NCBI RefSeq assembly: GCF_009223885.1 | Contig: NZ_CP045144.1 | Span: 2,530,001 to 2,594,000, forward strand | Source of the DNA: Ancylobacter sp. TS-1 | Lineage (GTDB): Bacteria; Pseudomonadota; Alphaproteobacteria; Rhizobiales; Xanthobacteraceae | Length of the DNA: 64,000 nucleotides | Direction: 5' to 3' | The notes under the pieces: generated by a model | What the model saw: the letters and a program-made list of their open reading frames with translations, nothing else | Told to the model about the DNA's origin: nothing | Databases searched by the model: none | Position numbers and translations under genes: made by a program | Shown here: one piece after another, positions 43,564-53,004 of the stretch | Position numbering within the stretch: the first letter of the stretch is position 1 | Layout of the letters: each line of letters starts with the position of its first letter

Positions 43564-45116
43564 TCGGAGCGGTGGGCATAAGGGGCTGTCGGGGCACCGC
43601 GCAGGGCGAGGCACGCGCGAGCGCGTCCGCGCGCGTGTTCGTGCGCCGGCTTGTGCACGCGCTCATGCGCGCGATGCCCCTCGCCGGACTGCTCGGCGGC
43701 GTGCTGCTGCTCGGCGCCTGCGCGGCGCTCAACGAGCCCGGCACCGCCCGCGCGCCGTCCCCGCCGCCGCGGATCGAGGAGGCGCTGACCCCGGCGCAGC
43801 GGCAGGAACATGAGCGCCTCGTCGCCTCCTATGGCGGGGCCTATTCCGATCCCAAGCTCCAGAAGCAGATCGAGGGGATCGTCGCCCGGCTGGTCGCCGC
43901 CTCGGAGCGGCCGGACCTGCATTACCGCGTCACCATCCTCAATTCCCCGGCGGTGAACGCCTTCGCCCTGCCCAACGGCTCGCTCTACGTGACGCGCGGC
44001 CTGCTCGCCCTCGCCTCCGACAATTCGGAACTCGCCTCGGTGCTGGCGCATGAGATGGCGCACGTCATCGCCAACCATGCGGCGACCCGCGAGGACCAGA
44101 TGAAGCAGGCGGTGCTGGTGAGCCGCGTCATCTCCGACGTCGTCAACGATTCCGATCTCGGGGCGCTGGCGCTGGCCAAAAGCCGCATCTCGCTCGCCAG
44201 CTTCTCGCGCGGGCAGGAACTGGAGGCCGACGCCATCGGCGTCGGCATCAGCGCCCGCGCCGGCTTCGATCCCTATGGCGCCGAGCGTTTCCTGACCACC
44301 ATGGGCCGGCAGGCGGCGATCCGCTCCACCTCGATGAACCAGAGCGTCGGCACGGAAGCCTCGGACTTCCTGTCGAGCCACCCGGCGACGCCCGAGCGCA
44401 TCTCCATCGTGATGGCCAATGCGCGCGAATACGCGGCGCCCGACAAGCCCGGCGAGCGCGACCGCAAGCCCTACCTCGTCTCCATCGACGGTCTCGTCTA
44501 TGGCGACGACCCGAAGGAAGGCTTCGTGCGCGGCCGGCGCTTCTTCCACCCCAAGCTCGGCTTCACCTTCACCGCGCCGGAAGGCTTCACGCTGGAGAAC
44601 ACCTCGCAGGCGGTGCTCGGCGCCAGCGGGTCCGGGCGCGAGGCGCTGCGCCTCGACGCGGTGCGTGTCGCCGGCGACCAGAGCCTGGCGCAATATCTGT
44701 CGTCGGGCTGGATCGAGGGCGTGGAAATTTCCACCGTCGAGAGCCTGGTGCTCAACGGCTTCCCGGCCGCGACGGCGGTGGCGCGCGGCGAGCAGTGGTC
44801 CTTCCGCATGTTCGCCATCCGCTTCGGCAGCGACGTCTACCGGCTGATCTTCGCCGCGCGCGAGCTGACGCCTGAACTCGACCGCGCCTTCCGCGCGGCG
44901 GCCGAAACCTTCCGCCGCGTCTCCATCGAGGAGGCCGACAACGTCAAGCCGCTGCGCCTGCGCATCGTCACCGCCGGGCTCACCGACACCACGGAGAAGC
45001 TGGCCGGCAAGATGGACGTACAGGACAAAGCGCTGGAACGTTTCCTCGTCCTCAACGGGCTGAATCGCGGCGACAAGCTCGCCTATGGCGAGCAGTACAA
45101 GATCATCGCGGAATAG
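43560..45116 (+). CDS. M48 family metalloprotease, lipoprotein
   Basis: About 518 residues if started at the GTG overlapping the preceding stop; better signal-peptide starts are GTG 43635 or ATG 43665 (MRAMPLAGLLGGVLLLGAC), which give a normal lipobox with Cys as the first mature residue. The protease domain has ALPNGSLYVTRGLLALA, zinc motif LAHEMAHVIANH (HExxH) and the third ligand Glu in ELEADAIGVGISARAGFDP. The C-terminal part ends in a LysM-like module (VQDKALERFLVLNGLNRGDKLAYGEQYKII). BepA/LoiP-like envelope quality control is the likely role. Confidence 0.88.
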   Translation: MIGAVGIRGCRGTAQGEARASASARVFVRRLVHALMRAMPLAGLLGGVLLLGACAALNEPGTARAPSPPPRIEEALTPAQRQEHERLVASYGGAYSDPKLQKQIEGIVARLVAASERPDLHYRVTILNSPAVNAFALPNGSLYVTRGLLALASDNSELASVLAHEMAHVIANHAATREDQMKQAVLVSRVISDVVNDSDLGALALAKSRISLASFSRGQELEADAIGVGISARAGFDPYGAERFLTTMGRQAAIRSTSMNQSVGTEASDFLSSHPATPERISIVMANAREYAAPDKPGERDRKPYLVSIDGLVYGDDPKEGFVRGRRFFHPKLGFTFTAPEGFTLENTSQAVLGASGSGREALRLDAVRVAGDQSLAQYLSSGWIEGVEISTVESLVLNGFPAATAVARGEQWSFRMFAIRFGSDVYRLIFAARELTPELDRAFRAAAETFRRVSIEEADNVKPLRLRIVTAGLTDTTEKLAGKMDVQDKALERFLVLNGLNRGDKLAYGEQYKIIAE

Positions 45117-45129
45117 GGGCGGAGAGTGT

Positions 45130-45162
45130 TCCCGGATCGGCCTTCGGCCGTCCGGGATGACG
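45130..45162. repeat. Dispersed palindromic repeat, short copy
   Basis: TCCCGGATCGGCC-TTCGGCCGTCCGGGATGACG, an imperfect palindrome in the gap between the M48 gene and convergent rpoH. The same core occurs at 59611-59699 and 62002-62093. It may also serve as a bidirectional transcription end. Confidence 0.65.
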
Positions 45163-45171
45163 ATCCGGATT

Positions 45172-46050
45172 TCACGCCGAGAAGGCGCCCATCGGCACGT
45201 CGGGGCTGCGGGTCAGCGCGATGCGCAGCTTCTCGATGGCGCGGCTCTCGATCTGCCGCACCCGCTCCTTGGAGATGCCGAGGCGCGCGCCGATGGTCTC
45301 CAGCGTCTCGCTTTCCTCGTCGAGCCGACGCGCCTTGATGATGCGGAATTCGCGCTCGTTGAGGCCGCGCAGCGCGCCCAGCAGCCAGCGCCGGCGGCGC
45401 TCGCCGTCAATCTCCCGCACCGCCTGCTCGTCGGGCAGCGGATCGTCCGCCACCAGCAGGTCCATGCGCCCGGCGCCGTCCTCCTCGTCGAAGGCGAGCG
45501 GCGCGTTGAGCGAGAGATCGGGAACGCCGAGGCGCGCATCCATCCGTGCCACCTCCACCGGGCTGACGCCGAGCCGGGCGCCGATCACCCGGTGCATTTC
45601 CTCGCGGCTGGTCGGCGCGTCGGCGGCGGCGCGCTCCAGCCGCGCACGCAGGCGCCGCAGGTTGAAGAACAGTGCCTTCTGGCCGGAGGAGGTGCCCCCG
45701 CGCACGATGGACCAGTTACGCAGCACATAGTCCTGCACGGCGGCGCGGATCCACCAGGTGGCATAGGTGGAGAAGCGCACCTCGCGCGCGGTCTCGAAGC
45801 GCGAGGCAGCTTCCATCAGGCCGACATGGCCCTCCTGCACGAGGTCGGACATGGGCAGTCCGTAATTGCGGAAGCGGCGGGCGATGGCGATGGCGAGGCG
45901 CATGTGGGCGTGGATCAGCGCATGCAGCGCCTTCTCGTCGCCCTCGCGCGACCAGCGCAGCGCCAGCTCGTATTCCTGCGTGCGATCCAGAAGCGGCGCC
46001 GTCCTCGCGGCGCGCGCCAATTGGGTACTGCGACCGGCCTCGATGCTCAT
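45172..46050 (-). CDS. rpoH: RpoH-type heat-shock sigma factor
   Basis: 292 residues from ATG 46050. Region 2 LIHAHMRLAIAIARRFRNYGLPMSDLVQEGHVGLMEAASRFETAREVRFSTYATWWIRAAVQDYVLRNWSIVR, RpoH box QKALFFNLRRLR (~122-133) and region 4 LNEREFRIIKARRLDEESETLETIGARLGISKERVRQIESRAIEKLR are complete. Alphaproteobacteria often have two RpoH proteins; the divergence in region 1 suggests this may be the second type. A convergent palindromic repeat lies at its 3' end. Confidence 0.92.
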   Translation of the reverse strand: MSIEAGRSTQLARAARTAPLLDRTQEYELALRWSREGDEKALHALIHAHMRLAIAIARRFRNYGLPMSDLVQEGHVGLMEAASRFETAREVRFSTYATWWIRAAVQDYVLRNWSIVRGGTSSGQKALFFNLRRLRARLERAAADAPTSREEMHRVIGARLGVSPVEVARMDARLGVPDLSLNAPLAFDEEDGAGRMDLLVADDPLPDEQAVREIDGERRRRWLLGALRGLNEREFRIIKARRLDEESETLETIGARLGISKERVRQIESRAIEKLRIALTRSPDVPMGAFSA

Positions 46051-46177
46051 GCGCCAATCCCCCGAACAGGCGGGAACCGCGCGGCGGCACAGCTGGCGCG
46101 GACCCGAACCCGGGAAAAACGCGCAAGGGGGCGGAAAGTTCCGGCGCGGACACCGGCAACGCAGGGAACCCGCCACG

Positions 46178-46207
46178 AAAAAGGCCCGGCGCAGGGCCGG
46201 GCCTTTT
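46178..46207 (-). terminator. Intrinsic terminator after carD
   Basis: 8-bp perfect stem GGCCCGGC/GCCGGGCC with a 5-base loop, flanked by AAAAA (46178-46182) and TTTT (46204-46207). For transcription on the minus strand from carD the hairpin is followed by a U-run, so it ends the carD transcript before rpoH; it may also work in the other direction. Confidence 0.85.
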
Positions 46208-46232
46208 CAGATCTCGCGGAGGCGACGCACGC

Positions 46233-46841
46233 TCAGGCGGCAGCTTCCTCGGTGGCGGTGTCGGTATCGGCCTCATCCTCGACCGCTTCGGCCTCGCCAT
46301 CGGCCTTGCCGTTACGGCGCGGGCCCTTGAGCAGGTTCTGCTCGATCAGCTTGACCGCCTCGGTCTCCGTCAGGTTGTCGACGGCGGCCAGCTCGCGGGC
46401 CATGCGGTCGAGCGCGGCCTCGTAGAGCTGACGCTCGGAATAGGACTGCTCGGGCTGCGCCTCGGAACGGTAGAGATCGCGCACCACCTCGGAGATGGCG
46501 ACGAGATCGCCAGAATTGATCTTGGCCTCATATTCCTGCGCGCGGCGGCTCCACATGGTGCGCTTCACGCGGGCGCGACCCTTGAGGGTCTCCAGCGCCT
46601 TCTTGAGGATGGCGGGCTCGGAGAGCTTGCGCATGCCGACCGAGACGATCTTCGGAACAGGCACGCGCAGCGTCATCTTGTCCTTCTCGAAGTGGATGAC
46701 GAACAGCTCGAGCTTGAAGCCTGCGACTTCCTGTTCCTCGATCGACATAATGCGTCCGACACCGTGGGACGGATAGACGATGTGCTCGCCCGTCTTGAAA
46801 CCCTGGCGGATATTGTTGGACGGCTTCTTGGTCGACGTCAT
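46233..46841 (-). CDS. carD: CarD family transcriptional regulator
   Basis: 202 residues. N-terminal RNA-polymerase-interacting domain (FKTGEHIVYPSHGVGRIMSIEEQEVAGFKLELFVIHFEKDKMTLRVPVPKI) with Tudor-like fold, C-terminal helical DNA-binding domain (RARVKRTMWSRRAQEYEAKINSGDLVAISEVVRDLYR...LYEAALDRMARELAAV), and an acidic Glu/Asp/Ala tail. CarD stabilises open complexes at rRNA and other promoters and is essential in many relatives. A sigma-70 promoter lies 262 bases upstream. Confidence 0.93.
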   Translation of the reverse strand: MTSTKKPSNNIRQGFKTGEHIVYPSHGVGRIMSIEEQEVAGFKLELFVIHFEKDKMTLRVPVPKIVSVGMRKLSEPAILKKALETLKGRARVKRTMWSRRAQEYEAKINSGDLVAISEVVRDLYRSEAQPEQSYSERQLYEAALDRMARELAAVDNLTETEAVKLIEQNLLKGPRRNGKADGEAEAVEDEADTDTATEEAAA

Positions 46842-47227
46842 GCTGTGCCTGCTCCTGGGTCTCGGTTCATCCGGCGCCGCGTCGCCCTCGGCGCGCTGCC
46901 GCCCGCGGCCCGGCCACGGGGGAAAAGAAACACCCCGGCTCCAGCGGGTGCGGGAGCCGTACTTCAGCCGTCGACGGAAAACTCAGGGAAGCCCGTCGCG
47001 CCATTTCCGCGCGAAAGACGAAGGCCCGACATAAATTCCGGGAGGGGCGCTCCGGTACGGGAGCGTTGCGCCATGGCAAACCCAATCGACTGCACGAAGG
47101 GCCTTATAGCACAAATCCTGTGAGAATCAAAATGCTGCCGCAATGCAGCGCGAGCCGCGCCGTCGCCGCTGAATCGTGCAGCGGCCGGCGAGGTACTCGA
47201 TTCTGGGCGTTCCGCAGGGGCGCCTTA
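46842..47227. other. carD leader and fdxA 3' region
   Basis: 386 bases between carD and fdxA (both minus strand). It contains a GC-rich palindrome near 47045 (GCGCTCC...GGGAGCG) in the presumed carD 5' untranslated region and a promoter at 47103-47130. Otherwise no gene-like signal. Confidence 0.45.
47103..47130 (-). promoter_or_regulatory. Likely sigma-70 promoter of carD
   Basis: On the minus strand, -35 TTGATT (47130-47125), 16-base spacer, -10 TATAAG (47108-47103). It is the only clear AT-rich promoter-like pair between fdxA and carD and would give a leader of about 255 bases. Confidence 0.55.
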
Positions 47228-47563
47228 TCAGTCCTGCTTACCCGGTTCGGGCGACAGATACTGTAGCTTGTCGGGCACACCGTCCCATTCCTTGGCCTCG
47301 GGCAGCGGGTCCTTGCGGTCGGTGATGTTCGGCCAGACCTTGGCGAAGTCGGCGTTGAGCGTGAGCCACTTGTCGAGCCCCGGCTCGGTGTCGGGCTTGA
47401 TCGCCTCGGCCGGGCATTCCGGCTCGCACACGCCGCAGTCGATGCACTCGTCCGGGTGGATGACCAGGAAATTCTCGCCCTCGTAGAAGCAGTCCACCGG
47501 GCATACGGAGACGCAGTCGGTGTATTTGCACTTGATGCAATTATCCGTGACTACGTAGGTCAT
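47228..47563 (-). CDS. fdxA: FdxA, 7Fe ferredoxin
   Basis: 111 residues from ATG 47563 ([29 protein letters not shown]). Two cluster sites: C-x7-C-x3-CP in the first half (the [3Fe-4S] site) and [16 protein letters not shown] ([4Fe-4S] site), with the C-terminal extension typical of alphaproteobacterial FdxA. Cytoplasmic electron carrier. It lies in the conserved helicase-S4-fdxA-carD order. Confidence 0.94.
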   Translation of the reverse strand: MTYVVTDNCIKCKYTDCVSVCPVDCFYEGENFLVIHPDECIDCGVCEPECPAEAIKPDTEPGLDKWLTLNADFAKVWPNITDRKDPLPEAKEWDGVPDKLQYLSPEPGKQD

Positions 47564-47664
47564 TAATCCAGTCTCCGTGCAAAACACGTGAATTAGGCGC
47601 GCGGCGAGGCGTCAGCGAGGCTCCGTAGCGCACCTGCCGACGGGGCGCAACAAGCATGGCACCC

Positions 47665-48000
47665 CTAGTGCGCATGGCTGCCCGGCGCGTTGTCGGGCTC
47701 CACCTCCACATAGGTAGTGCCGGCCGCCTGCGCATCCCCCCGCCGTTCGATGAAGCCGGTGACGCGCCACAGGCGCACACGCGCGTCGAGAGCAATGGTC
47801 AGAACGTCGCCGGTCCGCACCGGCTGGCTCGGCGCGGTGACGCGCACGCCGTTCAGGCGCACCCGTCCCGCCTTCACGAGATCGGCGGCGGCGGTGCGGG
47901 TGCGTCCGCAGCGCGCATGCCAGAGCCAGAGGTCTAGACGCTGCCGGCCGGGCGGCGACCCGGCGGGAGCGGCATCGCCCGCCCGCCCGTCGCCGCTCAC
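47665..48000 (-). CDS. S4 RNA-binding domain protein (Hsp15-like)
   Basis: About 111 residues from a GTG start. S4 domain RQRLDLWLWHARCGRTRTAAADLVKAGRVRLNGVRVTAPSQPVRTGDVLTI, as in Hsp15, which rescues stalled 50S subunits. The N-terminal ~20 residues are Gly/Pro-rich and likely disordered. It lies 18 bases downstream of the helicase and 101 bases before fdxA. Confidence 0.88.
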   Translation of the reverse strand: MSGDGRAGDAAPAGSPPGRQRLDLWLWHARCGRTRTAAADLVKAGRVRLNGVRVTAPSQPVRTGDVLTIALDARVRLWRVTGFIERRGDAQAAGTTYVEVEPDNAPGSHAH

Positions 48001-48018
48001 GCGGGCCTCGCCACGGGC

Positions 48019-51000
48019 TCAGCCGCCCTTCTTCTCCGCCTCCATCCGCGCCTTCAGCGCGAGCAGGGCGGCGAAGGGCGAATCCGGGTCCACCGGCTTG
48101 TCGCGGCGGGTATCGTTGCGCGGCTCGTGGCGCGAGTCATGGCGCGAATCCTGGCGTGCGCCCTGATGCCCGCCCTGGAACCGCTCCTGCCGCTCGCCGC
48201 GCTCGGGACGCGGACGGTTGCCGCTCCGGTTGTCGTCGCGGCGCGGGGGGCGGCCGGCGGCCTCGCCCTCGGGACGGTCGGTCCGTGGCTCGCGGCGGCT
48301 GTCGTCGCGGCGATTCTCGTTCGGCGGCGGCCGGCGGCCGCGCTCGCCCTCGGGACGGTCGCGGCGGGCATCGGGGCGCCCGCCTTCGGCCGGAGGAGCG
48401 TCGGCGCGCGGGGCGGGCCGGTTGCCGTCGCGTCCACCGCCGGGCGCGCCCGGCTGGCCGCCCCGGCGATGCTGATGCGCCGGGCGGTTCTGCCCGGGCG
48501 GACGGCCGGGCCGCCAGATCTCGATCATCGCCGGCTCGGCGGGCGCGGCCTCGACAGGCGCAACCTCAGCGGCGGTCTCGGTCGCGGCGAGTTCGGTCGC
48601 GCCGTCCTCGGTGACAATGGTCTCGGCGGTATCGAGCGCGGCCTCCGGGGCGGCCTCCTCCAGCGCCGGCTCGACCGTATGGTCGAACACCGGGTCGGTG
48701 AACACCTCGCCGCTGACGGTGGCGACATCGACCGCGAGGGTCGCCTCGGGCGCCGGCTCGGAAGCGGGCACGTCTTCCAATGCCGGCTCGACCGTCTGGT
48801 CGAAGGCGACGTCGGTGCCCACCGGCACCTCGGCCGCAGCCACGGAAGAAACCTCCGAAGGTGTCTCGGAAGCGGAAACCTCGGAGACGGGCGCCTCCTC
48901 CACGGCGGCGTCGCTCGCCACCGGCTCGGCGGCCGGCGTCTCCACCGGAACCGCTTCGGCGGGCGCGGCTTCCACCGGCGCCGGGCGGCGCTCCATGCGG
49001 TAGCCGAGCGAGCGCAGGATCGAGGCGAAGTCCTCGCCGGCGCAGCCAGCCAGCGAAGTCATGGCCACGGTGGCGATGAAGCCGGAGCCGTCAAAGGCGC
49101 CGGCCGGCTTGTCGCCCGCCGCGCCCGGCCGCCACGCCAGCGCCGGCCGTATCAGGTCGGCAAGGCGCTCGAGAATGTCGACGCGCACCGCCCGGTCGCC
49201 GGCGACGCGGAAGCCGACGGCACGGTAGAGCCCCTTCTGGATCTCGGGATCGACCGGGATCGAGGTGCGGCCGGAGGCGGCGAGGTGCGGGAGCTCGTCG
49301 AGCCCCTTCTGCTGCAAACCGCCATGCTTGAGCGCCCAGAGCTGGGCGGCGAGCGCGCGCGGCGCCGGCTTCAGCAGGGTCGGGATATAGATGTGGTGCG
49401 CGCCGAAACGCACGCCGTGGCTGCGCAGAACGGCACGCGCCTCCTGCGGGAGACTTTTCATCTCCTCGGCCACCTTGTGGCGCTCCAGCACGCCGAGCGA
49501 CTCGACGATCTGGAAGGCGATGCCGCGCGCGATGCCGGCCACGTCCTCGGCCTTGCCGAGCGCCAGCAGCGCGCCGAGCAGCTTCTCGACATGCGACTTC
49601 AGCCACAGCTCGACACGGGCCTGCACGCCGTCGCGGGCGGTGCCGGTCAAATGCTCGTCGGCGATGACCTTGAGGCGGGGTGCGAGCACCTCCTCGCCGG
49701 GGATCAGCTTGGCGACCGGGTCGCCGATCCAGCGCAGCGTGCCGTCGGCGGAGAGCACGAAGGCATCGTCGCCGGCCTCCGACAGCCGCGCGGCGCGCGC
49801 CTCGATCTCGCCGGCCAGCGCCTTCTGCGCGGCGGCGCGCAGCGCCTTCGCCTCGGGGCCGCCGGCGGAAGCGTCCGCCGCGAACTGGAAGCCGAGCAGG
49901 TGGCCGATCACATGGCCTTCCACGACGACATCGCCGGTCTTGGTGATTTCAGTTTCGAGCATCGCGTTCTCTCGCAGGCGCCTCATCAGCACGCTGGTCC
50001 GGCGATCGACGAAGCGGTGGGCCAACCGCTCGTGAAGCGCATCGGAAAGCCTGTCTTCCACACGTCGCGTGACGCCTTGCCAGTGTTCCGGGTCGTCGAG
50101 CCAGTCCGGCCGGTTCGCCGCGAAGGTCCAGGTGCGGATCTGCGCAATACGTCCCGACAGCGTGTCTATGTCACCTTCCGCTCGGTCCGCCAAGGCCACT
50201 TGTTTGGCGAACCAGTCGGTCGAAAGCCGTCCGTGCCGCATCAGATCGTCATAGACGGTCGAAACGAGGTCGGAATGGGAGGCCGGCGACACCTTGCGGT
50301 AGTCGGGAAGCTGGCACGCCTCCCACAGCCGTTCGACCGCCCGCGCGCTGGTGGCGTGGCGGCGGATGGAGGGGTCGCCGCCCACGCGCTCGAGCACCAG
50401 CACGTCGTCGGCGGTGGGCGCGCGGGTCAGCCCGTCCTCGCGCGGCGGTATGGCGAGCGAGCGGTGCAGCGTCTCGATGGAGGTGAAGTCGAGCGCCGAG
50501 TTGCGCCATTGCAGCACGCGGTGCGGTTCGAAGCTGTGCGCCTCCAGCCGCTCCACCATCTCGGCGTCGAAGGACGGGCAGCGCCCGGTCGTGCCGAAGG
50601 TGCCGTCGCGCTGGGCGCGCCCGGCGCGGCCGGCGATCTGGGCCATCTCGCCCGGGTTCAGCTTGCGGAACTGCCAGCCGTCGAACTTCACGTCGCCGGC
50701 GAAGGCGACATGATCGACGTCGAGGTTGAGGCCCATGCCGATGGCGTCGGTGGCGACGAGATAGTCGACGTCGCCATTCTGGTACATCGCGACCTGCGCG
50801 TTGCGGGTGCGCGGGGAGAGCGCGCCCAGCACCACCGCCGCCCCGCCCTGCTGGCGGCGGATCAGCTCGGCGATGGCGTAGACCTCGTCGGCCGAGAAGG
50901 CGACGATGGCCGAGCGGCGCGGCAGGCGGGTGATCTTCTTCTCGCCGGCAAAGGTGAGGTTGGACAGGCGCGGGCGCACCAGAATGCTGGCGCCGGGAAT

Positions 51001-51489
51001 GAGTTTCTCCACCAGCGGGCGCATGGTGGCGGCGCCCAGGAGCAGCGTCTCCTCGCGCCCGCGCCGGTTGAGCAGGCGGTCGGTGAAGACATGGCCACGG
51101 TCGAGATCGGCGGCGATCTGGATCTCGTCCAGCGCCACGAAGGCGACGTCGAGGTCGCGCGGCATCGCTTCGACGGTGGAGACCCAGTAGCGCGGATTGG
51201 CCGGCTTGATGCGCTCCTCGCCGGTGATCAGCGCCACATTGTGCTCGCCGGCGCGCTCCACCAGCTTGCCATAGACCTCGCGCGCCAGCAGGCGCAGCGG
51301 CAGGCCGATCAGGCCGGAGGAATGGCCGAGCATGCGCTCGATGGCCAGGCTCGTCTTGCCGGTATTGGTCGGGCCGAGCACCGCCGTGACCCCGCGCGCG
51401 CGCAGCGAGGGAGGCAGCGGTCCGGCGACGGGGCGGGCATCGAGACGGCCATCCGGGCGCCCATGGCCCGGCGGGGTAGCAATGTTCAT
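48019..51489 (-). CDS. SUV3-like RNA/DNA helicase with long disordered tail
   Basis: 1156 residues from ATG 51489. Helicase core: Walker A VLGPTNTGKT (~39), DExH-type VALDEIQ (~120), motif SPRTRN, motif V YLVATDAIGMGLNLD and motif VI QIAGRAGRAQR. This is the SUV3/RhlB-like family found in most alphaproteobacteria. From about residue 835 the protein is acidic and Ala/Glu/Val-rich, with a repeated phrase FD(Q/H)TVEPALE, and then Arg/Gly/Pro/Asp-rich (RPEGERGRRPPPNENRR-like), ending DSPFAALLALKARMEAEKKGG. The tail probably binds RNA. It is the first gene of the S4-fdxA order. Confidence 0.88.
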   Translation of the reverse strand: MNIATPPGHGRPDGRLDARPVAGPLPPSLRARGVTAVLGPTNTGKTSLAIERMLGHSSGLIGLPLRLLAREVYGKLVERAGEHNVALITGEERIKPANPRYWVSTVEAMPRDLDVAFVALDEIQIAADLDRGHVFTDRLLNRRGREETLLLGAATMRPLVEKLIPGASILVRPRLSNLTFAGEKKITRLPRRSAIVAFSADEVYAIAELIRRQQGGAAVVLGALSPRTRNAQVAMYQNGDVDYLVATDAIGMGLNLDVDHVAFAGDVKFDGWQFRKLNPGEMAQIAGRAGRAQRDGTFGTTGRCPSFDAEMVERLEAHSFEPHRVLQWRNSALDFTSIETLHRSLAIPPREDGLTRAPTADDVLVLERVGGDPSIRRHATSARAVERLWEACQLPDYRKVSPASHSDLVSTVYDDLMRHGRLSTDWFAKQVALADRAEGDIDTLSGRIAQIRTWTFAANRPDWLDDPEHWQGVTRRVEDRLSDALHERLAHRFVDRRTSVLMRRLRENAMLETEITKTGDVVVEGHVIGHLLGFQFAADASAGGPEAKALRAAAQKALAGEIEARAARLSEAGDDAFVLSADGTLRWIGDPVAKLIPGEEVLAPRLKVIADEHLTGTARDGVQARVELWLKSHVEKLLGALLALGKAEDVAGIARGIAFQIVESLGVLERHKVAEEMKSLPQEARAVLRSHGVRFGAHHIYIPTLLKPAPRALAAQLWALKHGGLQQKGLDELPHLAASGRTSIPVDPEIQKGLYRAVGFRVAGDRAVRVDILERLADLIRPALAWRPGAAGDKPAGAFDGSGFIATVAMTSLAGCAGEDFASILRSLGYRMERRPAPVEAAPAEAVPVETPAAEPVASDAAVEEAPVSEVSASETPSEVSSVAAAEVPVGTDVAFDQTVEPALEDVPASEPAPEATLAVDVATVSGEVFTDPVFDHTVEPALEEAAPEAALDTAETIVTEDGATELAATETAAEVAPVEAAPAEPAMIEIWRPGRPPGQNRPAHQHRRGGQPGAPGGGRDGNRPAPRADAPPAEGGRPDARRDRPEGERGRRPPPNENRRDDSRREPRTDRPEGEAAGRPPRRDDNRSGNRPRPERGERQERFQGGHQGARQDSRHDSRHEPRNDTRRDKPVDPDSPFAALLALKARMEAEKKGG

Positions 51490-51594
51490 GAGCCGATCAA
51501 CTGGTCGGGCCGGCGGGGACGGCCCTTGTAGCACAGGAAAGGCGGATATGGGGACGCCGCCCGCCGATTGCCCGCACCGGCATCTCTGCCGGCC

Positions 51595-52473
51595 CTAGGG
51601 AGCGCCCGCCCGGGCGGGAGCGGCGCGCCGGGGCACCATCGGTTCGGTCTCGAAACTCTCCGCGTCGAGCCGGGCCACGCCGATGGCGGTGGCCACGGCG
51701 GCGCGGAACGGCACCATCACCTTTGTGCCCGCGACGGGAACCAGCCAGACGAACATGTCGCGGTTCTTCATCATGTACTTCACCGCGCTGCGGTTGGGGC
51801 GATGGCCGGAGACCGGGCGGTAGGCGATGCGGCACACCACGGCGGGGCCCTCATAGCCCTTCTCCGCCTTGACCTCCTCGACCCGCTCGAAGCTGAGTTC
51901 GAGATCGTAGCGCTGGCGGCCGTCGAAGATCGAGAGCACCCGGTCGCAGGCCTTGGCCGAGAACGGATCGGCGGCGGCGGGCACCGCGATCAGCGCCGCC
52001 GTCATCGGGTCGAGCACGCCCTTCTTGTCCTTGTCGCTGATCGGCACCCGGTCCAGCGCGGGGTTCACCGGCGGCTCGACGCGCATGTCGGTGACGCCGA
52101 CGGCATTCATCACGATGCGGATCGCCTCGGACTTCTTCTCGGATTCGGCCTCCATGGCGAAGCTGCGCGGGGCCGGTGCCCCGTGCTCCATGGTGCCGCG
52201 CGCCCCGGCCGTGCCCTTGCCGGGCGCGACCGCCTGGGCGACGCCGGTGAGGCGCCCGCTGCCGGAGGCGACATAGGATTTGTCGTCGATCTCGATGATG
52301 AGCGCGGCGCGGCCGAGTTCCAGCCCGCCGATCGACATGCGGTAGCGCGCCTCGAGGCGGCCATCCGCCTGTGCGCCCGTCAACGCCGTACCGGCCCCGG
52401 CAAGGGCCAAAACTGCCGTGAGGCAGACCCGCAGCATGGAGGCCGACACCCCGAATCGCCCGAACACACTCAT
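51595..52473 (-). CDS. DUF3108 family exported protein
   Basis: 292 residues. Signal peptide (MLRVCLTAVLALAGAGTALTGAQA region) followed by a beta-rich domain: ARYRMSIGGLELGRAALIIEIDDKSYVASGSGRLTGV, RVEPPVNPALDRVPISDKDKKGVLDPMTAALI and a C-terminal PFRAAVATAIGVARLDAES. This matches DUF3108, a family of envelope proteins of unknown function conserved beside rpmB in Hyphomicrobiales. Two Cys (KACDRVLSIFDG, VVCRIAYRPV) may pair. Confidence 0.82.
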   Translation of the reverse strand: MSVFGRFGVSASMLRVCLTAVLALAGAGTALTGAQADGRLEARYRMSIGGLELGRAALIIEIDDKSYVASGSGRLTGVAQAVAPGKGTAGARGTMEHGAPAPRSFAMEAESEKKSEAIRIVMNAVGVTDMRVEPPVNPALDRVPISDKDKKGVLDPMTAALIAVPAAADPFSAKACDRVLSIFDGRQRYDLELSFERVEEVKAEKGYEGPAVVCRIAYRPVSGHRPNRSAVKYMMKNRDMFVWLVPVAGTKVMVPFRAAVATAIGVARLDAESFETEPMVPRRAAPARAGAP

Positions 52474-52582
52474 AAGGGCGCCATTTATCCGTGTTTGCGA
52501 TGACCTTGGAAGGCGGCGGAACTGTGACTCGCGCGACTCACGAAACCGGCATTGCCGCAGCGTCCGCCGCGCACGGCCGGCC

Positions 52583-52611
52583 TTGACGGGGCGGGGGCCG
52601 TTCCTTATAGG
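52583..52611 (+). promoter_or_regulatory. Sigma-70 promoter of rpmB
   Basis: -35 TTGACG (52583-52588), 17-base spacer, -10 TATAGG (52606-52611), 92 bases before the rpmB ATG. The spacer is ideal, and the region is divergent from the DUF3108 gene. Confidence 0.7.
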
Positions 52612-52702
52612 AGCGCACTCTTAATTTCCACGGATGCCGCATGCGGGATCGTCGGGCACTTCGTCCTGCGACGCATCGGCTGCGAAGACAAGGAAGTCCA
52701 CG

Positions 52703-52999
52703 ATGTCGCGTCGGTGCGAACTTACCGGGAAGGCGGTTCTGACCGGCAATCTCGTGAGCCACTCCAACCGCAAGACCCGTCGGCGTTTTCTGCCGAACCT
52801 GGTGAACGTCACGCTCACCAGCGACGTGCTGAAGCGGTCGGTGAAGCTGCGCGTGAGCGCCAATGCCCTGAAGACGGTCGACCATCGCGGCGGCCTCGAC
52901 GCGTTCCTGATCAAGGCGCGCACCGAGGAACTGTCGCCGAAGGCCGCCGATCTGCGTCGCGCCCTTCTCAAGGCGAACGAAGCCGCCGCTGCCGCCTGA
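52703..52999 (+). CDS. rpmB: 50S ribosomal protein L28
   Basis: 98 residues, full length. [65 protein letters not shown] is the typical alphaproteobacterial L28. ATG 52703 follows AAGGAAG. It lies 5 bases before the VUT gene. Confidence 0.97.
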   Translation: MSRRCELTGKAVLTGNLVSHSNRKTRRRFLPNLVNVTLTSDVLKRSVKLRVSANALKTVDHRGGLDAFLIKARTEELSPKAADLRRALLKANEAAAAA

Positions 53000-53004
53000 G
53001 CGCG

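Noticed and set aside
48127..51531. 1134-residue open frame on the plus strand opposite the helicase
   Set aside because: It mirrors the helicase gene exactly, is rich in Arg/Gly/Ala/His from reading high-GC antisense codons, and has no family motif. The minus-strand helicase has all conserved motifs.
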